The position numbers and the translations under genes are program-made. Of a stretch of 41,263 nt of DNA, positions 34,419 to 41,263 are shown piece by piece. The stretch's first letter is position 1; each line of letters starts with the position of its first letter. The notes beneath the pieces were generated by a model. That model saw only the letters and a program-made list of their open reading frames with translations, was not told the DNA's origin and made no database searches. This stretch comes from Ruminiclostridium cellobioparum subsp. termitidis CT1112 (GTDB lineage: Bacteria; Bacillota; Clostridia; Acetivibrionales; DSM-1351), in assembly GCF_000350485.1 (NCBI RefSeq), contig NZ_AORV01000011.1, positions 1 through 41,263 of the forward strand, read 5' to 3'.

Positions 34419-36227
34419 ATGTCAAGTGAAAGACAAAAATATATAAGAAATTTTTGCATTATTGCTCATATAGACCATGGTAAATCGACCCTTGCAGACA
34501 GGCTGCTTGAGAAGACCGGCGTGCTCACATCGAGAGAAATGCAGGAGCAGGTTCTTGACAATATGGAACTTGAAAGGGAGAGAGGCATTACAATAAAGGC
34601 CCAAGCCGTGCGTATGGTATATCAGGCTTCGGACGGACATGAGTATATATACAATTTTATAGACACTCCGGGTCATGTTGACTTTAATTACGAGGTTTCC
34701 AGAAGCATTGCCGCATGTGAAGGAGCTATCCTTGTTGTGGATGCGGCGCAGGGAATAGAGGCTCAGACTCTTGCCAATGTGTACCTTGCGCTTGAACACA
34801 ATCTGGAAATAATGCCTGTAATAAACAAAATAGACCTTCCAAGTGCTCAGCCCGATGTAGTCAAAAAGGAAATTGAGGACGTTATTGGTCTGGATGCTTC
34901 CCAAGCTCCGATGGTTTCAGCCAAGAACGGAATTAATATAGAAGATGTACTGGAAAAGGTTGTCCACATGATTCCATGTCCCCAGGGGGACGAAGATGCT
35001 CCGCTCAGAGCACTGATATTTGACTCTCTTTATGACAGCTACAAGGGAGTAATAGTATATATGAGAGTTAAGGAGGGTACCGTGAAAAACGGCGATACCA
35101 TCCGCATGATGTATACAAAGAAAGAATTTGTAATTTCCGAATTGGGCTACCTGAGACCGGGAGGGCTTTCTCCTGCCTCTGAACTTAAAGCCGGGGATGT
35201 GGGATATATAGCTGCAAGTATAAAAAATGTGCGGGATACCAGAGTCGGTGATACTATCACACTTGTTGGCAATCCTGCAAAAGAACCGCTGCCCGGATAT
35301 AAAAAGGTTAATTCCATGGTATTCTGCGGAATTTATCCGGCAGACGGCTCCAAATACGGTGATTTGAGAGATGCTTTAGATAAGCTGCAGCTCAATGATG
35401 CAGCACTTACTTTTGAACCGGAATCCTCGGTTGCTCTTGGCTTTGGATTCAGATGCGGCTTCCTGGGACTTCTTCACATGGAAATCATCCAGGAGAGACT
35501 TGAAAGAGAGTACAACTTCGATCTGGTTACTACCGCTCCAAGTGTCATATACAAGGTTACAACAACAAACGGTGATGTGATCACCATAGATAATCCTACA
35601 AATCTTCCCCCTGTCACCGAAATCGATATGATGGAAGAGCCCATTGTAAAAGCTACTATTATGGTTCCCACCGAATATGTCGGCAATATAATGGAACTTT
35701 CCCAGGAGAGAAGAGGTGTCTACAAGGATATGTCATACATTGATGACAGCAGAGCCATGCTGACCTATGAAATGCCCTTGAATGAGATCATTTATGACTT
35801 TTTTGACGCTTTGAAGTCCAGAACAAAGGGGTATGCCTCCTTTGATTACGAGCTTATCGGCTACAGGGAATCAGACCTTGTCAAGCTGGATATAATGCTG
35901 AACGGTGAAATTGTCGATGCCTTATCCTTCATTGTACACAGGGAAAAATCGGTATCCAGGGGAAGAAGGATGACTGAAAAGCTGAAGGAATCAATTCCCA
36001 GACAAATGTTTGAAATACCTATCCAGGCCTGTATCGGCGGTAAAATCATCGCCCGCGAGACAGTTAAGGCATTCAGAAAAGATGTTCTGGCAAAATGTTA
36101 CGGCGGTGACATCACAAGAAAGAGAAAGCTGCTTGAAAAGCAGAAGGAAGGTAAGAAACGCATGCGCCAGGTGGGTTCCGTCGAAGTGCCGCAGGAGGCC
36201 TTTATGAGCGTATTGAAGCTGGATTGA
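34419..36227 (+). CDS. lepA: Elongation factor 4 (LepA)
   Basis: A 602-residue translational GTPase that acts on stalled or stressed ribosomes and during initiation. G-domain motifs: [12 protein letters not shown] (G1), RGITIK (G2), DTPGHVDF (G3) and NKIDLPSA (G4). EF-G-like domains II, III and V follow, and the LepA-specific C-terminal domain ends in [19 protein letters not shown] and [16 protein letters not shown] lies eight bases upstream of the ATG. Often linked to spoIIP in Firmicutes, as here, but separated by the MITE-like element 42 bp before its start. Confidence 0.97.
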   Translation: MSSERQKYIRNFCIIAHIDHGKSTLADRLLEKTGVLTSREMQEQVLDNMELERERGITIKAQAVRMVYQASDGHEYIYNFIDTPGHVDFNYEVSRSIAACEGAILVVDAAQGIEAQTLANVYLALEHNLEIMPVINKIDLPSAQPDVVKKEIEDVIGLDASQAPMVSAKNGINIEDVLEKVVHMIPCPQGDEDAPLRALIFDSLYDSYKGVIVYMRVKEGTVKNGDTIRMMYTKKEFVISELGYLRPGGLSPASELKAGDVGYIAASIKNVRDTRVGDTITLVGNPAKEPLPGYKKVNSMVFCGIYPADGSKYGDLRDALDKLQLNDAALTFEPESSVALGFGFRCGFLGLLHMEIIQERLEREYNFDLVTTAPSVIYKVTTTNGDVITIDNPTNLPPVTEIDMMEEPIVKATIMVPTEYVGNIMELSQERRGVYKDMSYIDDSRAMLTYEMPLNEIIYDFFDALKSRTKGYASFDYELIGYRESDLVKLDIMLNGEIVDALSFIVHREKSVSRGRRMTEKLKESIPRQMFEIPIQACIGGKIIARETVKAFRKDVLAKCYGGDITRKRKLLEKQKEGKKRMRQVGSVEVPQEAFMSVLKLD

Positions 36228-36248
36228 TGGTTTAATTGAAAAATAAAA

Positions 36249-36276
36249 AAGGCATTGGAGTAATCCAGTGCTTTTT
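36249..36276 (+). terminator. Terminator after lepA
   Basis: GGCATTGGA and TCCAGTGCT form the stem around GTAA, followed by TTTTT. It sits 22 bases before the next start codon, so readthrough or local initiation must feed that gene. Confidence 0.75.
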
Positions 36277-36297
36277 AGTATTTTTGGAGGATATTTT

Positions 36298-36753
36298 ATG
36301 AACAATAGTATTAACACTAATCTGTTATGGCTTGAAAATTTTCTTAAAGAAACCTATAATGCCCCGATACTTGAAAATTTTCTGGGGCTCAAAATAGCAG
36401 AGCTGAGCGAGGGGAAAATTATACTTACCGCTGAAATAATCGATAAGCATTGTAATTTGTACGGTTTTGTACACGGAGGCACTCTTGCATCAGTTTCAGA
36501 TATTGCAATGGGGGTTGCGTGCATAACGCATGGGAAAAGAGTTGTGACAATTGATATGAATGTCAGTTACATCAGGAATACACCCGAAGGAAGTACAATA
36601 ACGGCCATAGGTCAGGTTATCAGCAGCGGCAGGACCATAATGCGGGCTACTGGAGAAATATACAATGATGAGCGGCAGCTTCTTGTCAGATCCCAGGCTT
36701 CCTACTTTGTCACAGGGGATTTTAACCCGCAGGATTTTCCGAAAAGGGAATAA
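36298..36753 (+). CDS. PaaI-type hotdog thioesterase
   Basis: A 151-residue hotdog-fold acyl-CoA thioesterase of the PaaI/YbgC-like group. The motif GFVHGGTLASVSDIAMG is visible, with His59-Gly60-Gly61 and the following acidic residue in SDIAMG, which activates water in the family. GGAGG precedes the ATG by seven bases; the upstream in-frame GTG at 36268 lies within the lepA terminator and is rejected. It is a single gene between lepA and the nucleotidyltransferase gene. The substrate is unknown. Confidence 0.85.
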   Translation: MNNSINTNLLWLENFLKETYNAPILENFLGLKIAELSEGKIILTAEIIDKHCNLYGFVHGGTLASVSDIAMGVACITHGKRVVTIDMNVSYIRNTPEGSTITAIGQVISSGRTIMRATGEIYNDERQLLVRSQASYFVTGDFNPQDFPKRE

Positions 36754-36964
36754 TACCTGTATCTTTATTCATCCGGTTAAGCATTTTTCCATATATTCCA
36801 GTAAAGTCATTTCGAATAGTTTTTTTTGATAAGGTAAAAATAATAAAATAAATCAGGTTAGGAACAACTTTCTAACAACAGTTGATTCCTGGGTTTCATC
36901 AAATGCACTTTATTTTCGCCGTACAGTTATTAATATTAAACAAAAATGTGAAAGGATGGATCTG

Positions 36965-38749
36965 ATGAAAGCTGTGATTATGGCAGGCGGAGAAGGGTCC
37001 CGGCTAAGGCCGTTGACCTGTAACCGCCCCAAGCCTATGGTACCAATTGCTAACAAGCCAGTGATGGAACATATTATTGAACTACTGAAAAAGTATGGTA
37101 TTAAAGATATTGCAGTTACCCTTCAGTATATGCCCGAAATTATTAAAGATTATTTTGGTGATGGAAGTGAATTTGGAGTAAACTTGAATTATTATACAGA
37201 GGAGGTTCCTCTGGGAACAGCCGGAAGTGTTAAAAATGCGGAGGAATTTTTGGATGAACCCTTTATTGTTATAAGTGGAGACGCTTTAACGGATATCGAT
37301 CTGGATAAGGCGCTGGAGTTTCACAGGAATCGTGAAGCAGTGGCCACACTTGTGCTGAAAAAAGTCGAGAGCCCGATTGAGTACGGTGTAGTTGTGACCG
37401 ATAAAACGGGAAAGATAACAAGGTTCCTTGAAAAACCAAGCTGGGGAGAGGTGTTCAGTGACACTGTAAACACAGGCATATACGTGTTGAATCCCGAGAT
37501 ACTTGGTTATATAAAGCCCAATCAAATGTTTGATTTCAGTAAGGATGTATTTCCAGAACTGTTAAAGGAAAACCGGCCCATGTTCGGTTTTGTTACCGAA
37601 AATTATTGGTGTGATATCGGAGATCTTGAAGCATACGTCACTGTGCACAATGATATTTTAGATAAAAAGGTTGACATAAAAATAGATGCCAAAGAAGTTC
37701 GCCAGGGTGTTTGGATTGGTGAAGGTGCGGTGATTTCCAGGGAGGCAAGTATAAAACCTCCTGTTTTTATCGGCAAAAACACTATTATAAGAGATGGCTG
37801 TAATATAGGCAGTTATACTGTCATAGGAGATCATAACCATTTATTTGAAGGCAGTTCGGTTAAAAGGAGTATTTTTTGGAAAGGCTGCATTCTTAAAGGA
37901 CGTTCACAAATCAGAGGCAGCGTGTTCTGCAACAAAGTACAGGCAAATGCGCGGGCATCAGCATTTGAAGGGTCTGTGATAGGAGATAATTGTATACTTG
38001 GTAAAAGTGCATCTGTCAGGCCGGGTGTAAAAGTCTGGCCCAACAAGAATATTGACTCGGATACCGATGTATGTTCCAATCTGGTTTGGGGCTCAAGGTT
38101 TTCAAAGAATATTTTCGGAAACAGGGGGATTTTGGGCGAAATAAATGTGGACATCACTCCGGAGTTTGTTTCCAGGCTGGGAGCCACCTATGGCTCCATA
38201 TGCATGAAAGACTCAAAGATAGGTGTCAGCTGTGATGATGTAGATGCATTAAAAATGTTAAAGAATTCTCTGATCTCCGGTCTGCTGTCTGCGGGTGTCG
38301 AAGTTTATGACATAGGAACTGCACTTCTGCCGGTAGTGAGGTCAGCCATCAGATTTTATAATTTGAGCGGAGGAATTCACATTTCTGCTTCAGGACAGGA
38401 TCAGGATATGCTTGTAATAGATATGCTCAATAAATCCGGAAGCAATATCGACAGGGGTGAGGAGCGCAAGATCGAGAACACTTTTGTACGTGAAGATTTT
38501 GTCAGGTGCTCTGCAAATGAGATCAAGTCCGCTGTCACCATACCCGATCACAGTATTTTCTACAGTCAGGATATACTGAACAGTGTACAGGCAAAGGAGC
38601 ATAATTTTAAAGTTGCACTCATTGCCAAGTCCGATCTGGTTAAAAAGGTTGTCGAAAGGATTCTGGGAGAGCTCAAATGCGATTATGCCTTTATAAACCC
38701 CAAGTTGGACAGTAATTACAAAAAAAGGAAAGTATGTTTTCAGATATAA
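36965..38749 (+). CDS. Mannose-1-phosphate guanylyltransferase/phosphomannomutase-like protein, 5' part (frameshifted)
   Basis: A 594-residue N-terminal part of a protein that should be about 824 residues. Residues 1-235 form the sugar-phosphate nucleotidyltransferase with [23 protein letters not shown] and SGDALTDID; about 245-365 is a left-handed beta helix; the rest is the start of a phosphomannomutase-like domain. The usual TASHNP active serine is replaced by ISASGQDQD, so mutase activity is doubtful. The frame ends at 38749 after running through an A7 tract (38720-38726). Homologous C-terminal sequence continues in the next frame, so this is a broken or recoded gene. The substrate NDP-sugar is not determined. 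Confidence 0.85.
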   Translation: MKAVIMAGGEGSRLRPLTCNRPKPMVPIANKPVMEHIIELLKKYGIKDIAVTLQYMPEIIKDYFGDGSEFGVNLNYYTEEVPLGTAGSVKNAEEFLDEPFIVISGDALTDIDLDKALEFHRNREAVATLVLKKVESPIEYGVVVTDKTGKITRFLEKPSWGEVFSDTVNTGIYVLNPEILGYIKPNQMFDFSKDVFPELLKENRPMFGFVTENYWCDIGDLEAYVTVHNDILDKKVDIKIDAKEVRQGVWIGEGAVISREASIKPPVFIGKNTIIRDGCNIGSYTVIGDHNHLFEGSSVKRSIFWKGCILKGRSQIRGSVFCNKVQANARASAFEGSVIGDNCILGKSASVRPGVKVWPNKNIDSDTDVCSNLVWGSRFSKNIFGNRGILGEINVDITPEFVSRLGATYGSICMKDSKIGVSCDDVDALKMLKNSLISGLLSAGVEVYDIGTALLPVVRSAIRFYNLSGGIHISASGQDQDMLVIDMLNKSGSNIDRGEERKIENTFVREDFVRCSANEIKSAVTIPDHSIFYSQDILNSVQAKEHNFKVALIAKSDLVKKVVERILGELKCDYAFINPKLDSNYKKRKVCFQI

Positions 38750-39438
38750 AAACCCTTACTGCAACTGTAAAACAGGGTAAGTTTGATGTGGGCGTCTACC
38801 TGGAAAACTCAGATGAAAAAATGATGCTGGTAGATACAAAGGGGAGAGTTATATCGGACGATTTGTTCATGGCCTTGATAAGTCTGATCCATCTGAAATC
38901 TGCAAAGGGTAATACTGTCATAGTGCCCCTGAATACAAGCAATGTCATAGAGAGAATTGCCAGTGAACACGATGGAAATGTGATCAGAACCAAGACATCA
39001 ACGCAGGAAATTATGAAGAAAATGCTTTCGGGTGCCGAAAAAAACAATATAAATGAGTTTTTCACAATGAATTTTGATGCTGTGGCGGGACTGGTAAAAA
39101 TAATTGATCACATGGCCCAGTATGATCTGAGTCTGGATGAAATGGTGGATATGATACCTGATTTTCACATTTTAAAGAAGGAGGTCAAATGTCCCTGGTC
39201 GGCAAAAGGAAAGGTAATAAGAGCCATCATTGAAGAAAATGACGGCGCCGGAATTGAAACCACCGAGGGTGTAAAGGTACTGGGTGACAAGGGATGGGTA
39301 CTGGTACTTCCGGATGCTGAGAAACCTGTCTGCAAGGTCATAAGTGAAGGGTACTCGGAGGAATACGCAACTGAACTTACCGATATATATGTAAACAAGG
39401 TTAAATCCATAAGCCAGGATAATGTAAGCAGCAGTTGA
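38734..39438 (+). CDS. Phosphomannomutase-like C-terminal part (frameshifted continuation)
   Basis: A 234-residue frame continuing the upstream nucleotidyltransferase/phosphomannomutase-like protein. One extra base in the A7 run (38720-38726) would join the two frames through [14 protein letters not shown] into one protein of about 824 residues. The part spans the later mutase-like domains and ends with [20 protein letters not shown], typical of the fourth mutase domain. An ATG at 38734 with AGGAAAG just upstream allows independent restart, overlapping the first part by 16 bp. Sequence error, mutation, slippage or split translation cannot be told apart from one sequence. Confidence 0.75.
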   Translation: MFSDIKTLTATVKQGKFDVGVYLENSDEKMMLVDTKGRVISDDLFMALISLIHLKSAKGNTVIVPLNTSNVIERIASEHDGNVIRTKTSTQEIMKKMLSGAEKNNINEFFTMNFDAVAGLVKIIDHMAQYDLSLDEMVDMIPDFHILKKEVKCPWSAKGKVIRAIIEENDGAGIETTEGVKVLGDKGWVLVLPDAEKPVCKVISEGYSEEYATELTDIYVNKVKSISQDNVSSS

Positions 39439-39447
39439 CAGAGCTAA

Positions 39448-39486
39448 AGCCCTGCAATTGGAATAAATAATTCCAATTGCAGGGCT
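39448..39486 (+). terminator. Strong hairpin terminator
   Basis: AGCCCTGCAATTGGAAT pairs perfectly (17 bp) with its inverse around AAATA, followed by GTTTGTTTG. It ends the nucleotidyltransferase transcript. Confidence 0.82.
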
Positions 39487-39641
39487 GTTTGTTTGAATTT
39501 TGCAGATTTAAAGGGTATAATTTAGATAAGCGGGAAGTACCTTATAGAGGTCTTTAACAGCTAAGACGTATTATCCGGCGATATAATTTAGTGAATTTTT
39601 ATAATTATATGCATTATATGCAGCAAAATGGGGAGATCAGA

Positions 39642-40766
39642 ATGAAGCAGATTAAGAAATCAATTATGATAATGTTATGTTTATTTATTGCGGGTTTGGG
39701 TTGGTGGCGGCCCGAAGCTTCGGCTGCAGCTGCCGGCCCGGATAAAGCCTTATATATTGCAGTGGGAGATTCGGTCACATCGGGCTACGGCCTTGAAAGC
39801 TTTTCAAATGGTGATATCAAGAATAGAACCAGTCCCGACAACTTTGTTACCAGGCTTGGAAAACAACTTGACATTAAAACCGTCAATTTTGGCGTTGAAG
39901 GGATTGACAGCGCGGCTCTGCTGAAATCCATAAGCAAGCCTGTTACAAAGGAACAAAAAGAAGCGGTGGAGCAAATAAGAAAGGCCAGCCTTATTACACT
40001 CTCTGTGGGAGGTAATAATATTTTCATTCCTTTTTTAAATGCGGTCAACGATAGGGTGGGCAGCGGCAAAAATATCTTTAATGCAGATGCCCTGGATATC
40101 CAGACTGCAATTCTTGGGCTATTGTTCGACAGTGACGGCTTGAATAAACTCAAAAATAATATTTTAAAGGGAGCTGAAATTTTTACCGGAAACGAAAGTC
40201 TACATACTCAGGGGGATTTTGCGGCAATAATCGGCACTGTCAAGACTTTAAATCCTGACGCAGAAATTGTTGTACAGACAATCTATAATCCCTTTGGCTT
40301 TATTATGCCAGATACGGTGGAAAAAGCCATTAAATCCATGAATGCCGAAATCATAAAAGGCTCGGACAACGGTAAAAATTACAGGGTCGCGGATGTCTAT
40401 TCCGCATTTGCAAAAGCCGGCGAAGGAGTGAAATTAATAAATGCGGATACTGGAAAATCCTTTGATCCGCACCCGAATAAAAAGGGGCATGAAGTAATCT
40501 ATACATTGGTGGCCTATGCTGCCGGCAATAAATTGCCTTATAACTTCAAGTCAAATGTGAAAAACGGCAAGGCGGCATTTGCTATTACAGCCGGAGAACT
40601 CAAGGTGACCGTAGCACCCTCCAAGGGCTATAAACTGCCGCAGACTGCGTACCTGACCATCGGGAAGAATGCCAAACTGACTCTGACCTTGAAAAACGGC
40701 GCGGCAGCTGTACCGGTGGCAGCCATTAACGGGGATATGACTGTAACGGCTGTATGCCAGAAATAG
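39642..40766 (+). CDS. Secreted SGNH/GDSL hydrolase
   Basis: A 374-residue exported lipase/esterase-like protein. Signal peptide about 1-30 (basic start, LCLFIAGLG, ASA-A). The SGNH domain (about 36-300) has the GDSVTSG block with nucleophile Ser44, SVGGNN, and D275-P-H277 in DPHPNKKGHEV. The last 65 residues form a beta-rich module with GELKVTVAPSKGYKLPQTAYLTI, like a surface repeat. ATG at 39642 with GGGGAG six bases upstream is chosen over an ATG at 39591. It is followed by a strong convergent terminator. The substrate is unknown; it may act on wall or plant-polymer esters. Confidence 0.88.
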   Translation: MKQIKKSIMIMLCLFIAGLGWWRPEASAAAAGPDKALYIAVGDSVTSGYGLESFSNGDIKNRTSPDNFVTRLGKQLDIKTVNFGVEGIDSAALLKSISKPVTKEQKEAVEQIRKASLITLSVGGNNIFIPFLNAVNDRVGSGKNIFNADALDIQTAILGLLFDSDGLNKLKNNILKGAEIFTGNESLHTQGDFAAIIGTVKTLNPDAEIVVQTIYNPFGFIMPDTVEKAIKSMNAEIIKGSDNGKNYRVADVYSAFAKAGEGVKLINADTGKSFDPHPNKKGHEVIYTLVAYAAGNKLPYNFKSNVKNGKAAFAITAGELKVTVAPSKGYKLPQTAYLTIGKNAKLTLTLKNGAAAVPVAAINGDMTVTAVCQK

Positions 40767-40774
40767 CAGGAAAT

Positions 40775-40817
40775 AAACCGGCCCAATCCGCTTTCTGTAT
40801 GCGGATTGGGCCGGTTT
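40775..40817. terminator. Bidirectional terminator
   Basis: AAACCGGCCCAATCCGC pairs perfectly (17 bp) with its inverse around TTTCTGTAT. It lies between two converging genes and has A/T ends on both sides, so it serves both strands. Confidence 0.88.
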
Positions 40818-40823
40818 AGAACA

Positions 40824-41156
40824 TTACATTTCACCAACTGGGTCATAGGTTCTATCAACTATGGGTTCAAAATAAAAATCGATGTACATGGGTGTCTTTC
40901 CTTCAAGCCCTGAAGCCCTGACAGGTGAAGTATAAAAAGCAATTCTATATTCAAATTCAGGTTCTTTGACCCGGTCTCGTGCATTCTTATCATAAGGAAT
41001 ATCTTCTACCCTGAAAATTCCTTTGGACTCCAGCTCCTTGATGAACCAGTTCATCTCATCTCCATCATTTACATCCATACAGGGTATATTTCCTTTTTTC
41101 ATTTCATCTATAATTTGTTTTATTTCACCGGTTTGAAATCGTACTTGATAAAACAT
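40824..41156 (-). CDS. Small hypothetical protein
   Basis: A 110-residue soluble protein that I do not recognise. Acidic, with an N-terminal helix (IKQIIDEMKKGN) and a beta-rich C-terminal half ending in MYIDFYFEPIVDRTYDPVGEM. No signal peptide or membrane helix. AAGGAGG lies about eight bases before the ATG, and a plausible promoter precedes it. It shares a bidirectional terminator with the SGNH hydrolase. The coding call is firm, the function unknown. Confidence 0.75.
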   Translation of the reverse strand: MFYQVRFQTGEIKQIIDEMKKGNIPCMDVNDGDEMNWFIKELESKGIFRVEDIPYDKNARDRVKEPEFEYRIAFYTSPVRASGLEGKTPMYIDFYFEPIVDRTYDPVGEM

Positions 41157-41223
41157 TGAAAAATTCCTCCTTGGTAATAGATAAGATATTGTTGTATATT
41201 TGATTTCAAAAAATTATATTATA

Positions 41224-41253
41224 ACTATACCACATAAATATTCGGGTAATCAA
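41224..41253 (-). promoter_or_regulatory. Putative promoter of the last minus-strand gene
   Basis: On the minus strand TTGATT (41248-41253), an 18-base spacer and TATAGT (41224-41229), 68 bp before the start codon at 41156. Confidence 0.42.
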
Positions 41254-41263
41254 AAGTTTATAC

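Noticed and set aside
38720-38726. Canonical -1 programmed frameshift heptamer A AAA AAG or A AAA AAA
   Set aside because: The zero frame reads TAC AAA AAA AGG, so the A run is in the wrong phase for tandem slippage; only single-tRNA or transcriptional slippage remains possible.
1-41263. CRISPR arrays, tRNA or rRNA genes, prophage or transposase genes
   Set aside because: No regularly spaced repeats, no tRNA or rRNA-like sequence and no recombinase or phage-structural protein were seen on either strand.

Overview
The window looks like chromosome from a low-GC, anaerobic, spore-forming member of the Clostridia, probably near the cellulolytic Ruminiclostridium/Acetivibrio group. Evidence: SpoIIP and a Spo0E-like peptide; strong AGGAGG-type ribosome sites with many TTG/GTG starts; a T-box leader and a c-di-AMP riboswitch; a giant iron-sulfur 2-hydroxyacyl-CoA dehydratase activator of anaerobes; and the gene order holA-recJ-apt-relA-dtd-MBL-hemZ-hisS-aspS. 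The genus is an inference. I saw no rRNA, tRNA, CRISPR array, prophage or transposase gene.

Layout. 1-5.4 kb: a MarR regulator and a YhgE/Pip membrane protein (minus strand), each preceded by the same palindromic operator-like site; a 51-residue Spo0E-like peptide; a small unknown gene; a GNAT acetyltransferase; then a secreted SH3-NlpC/P60 wall hydrolase behind a consensus promoter and a c-di-AMP riboswitch. 5.6-20.2 kb: core housekeeping genes, namely comEC (DNA uptake), holA (replication), recJ (repair), apt (purine salvage), relA ((p)ppGpp), dtd (D-aminoacyl-tRNA proofreading), an MBL hydrolase, hemZ, and a T-box-controlled hisS-aspS pair. 20.4-25.2 kb: a 1434-residue fused activase/dehydratase and a small cupin. 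25.2-30.3 kb, minus strand: an unknown small protein, an esterase with an N-terminal carbohydrate-binding-like domain, a histidine kinase/response regulator pair and a zinc-ribbon peptide. 30.5-33.8 kb: spoIIP, a small membrane protein and a secreted RsiV-like/copper-amine-oxidase-like protein with an ECF-type promoter. 33.9-34.4 kb: gene-free DNA with a hairpin, a promoter and a 271-bp MITE-like structured element directly before lepA. 34.4-41.2 kb: lepA, a hotdog thioesterase, a sugar nucleotidyltransferase/phosphomannomutase-like gene broken by a frameshift at an A7 run, a secreted SGNH hydrolase and a small unknown gene.

How it fits together. The central block couples DNA metabolism, nucleotide salvage, the stringent response and tRNA charging. 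Envelope functions recur around it: wall hydrolases (NlpC/P60, SpoIIP), c-di-AMP and possible ECF control, and a sensor kinase. The strongest points for a second look are the MITE-like element in the probable lepA leader, the hisS-aspS T-box that appears to read tRNA-Asp rather than tRNA-His, the A7 frameshift in the nucleotidyltransferase gene, the repeated AGCACAACNNGTTAA motif, and the ECF-like promoter ahead of the RsiV-like gene.

Gene-free stretches: 5345-5661 holds a terminator and an inverted repeat, with nothing recognised in 5390-5570. 16663-17072 is the T-box leader. 29787-30121 holds a minus-strand promoter, a palindrome and a terminator. 33769-34418 is described above.
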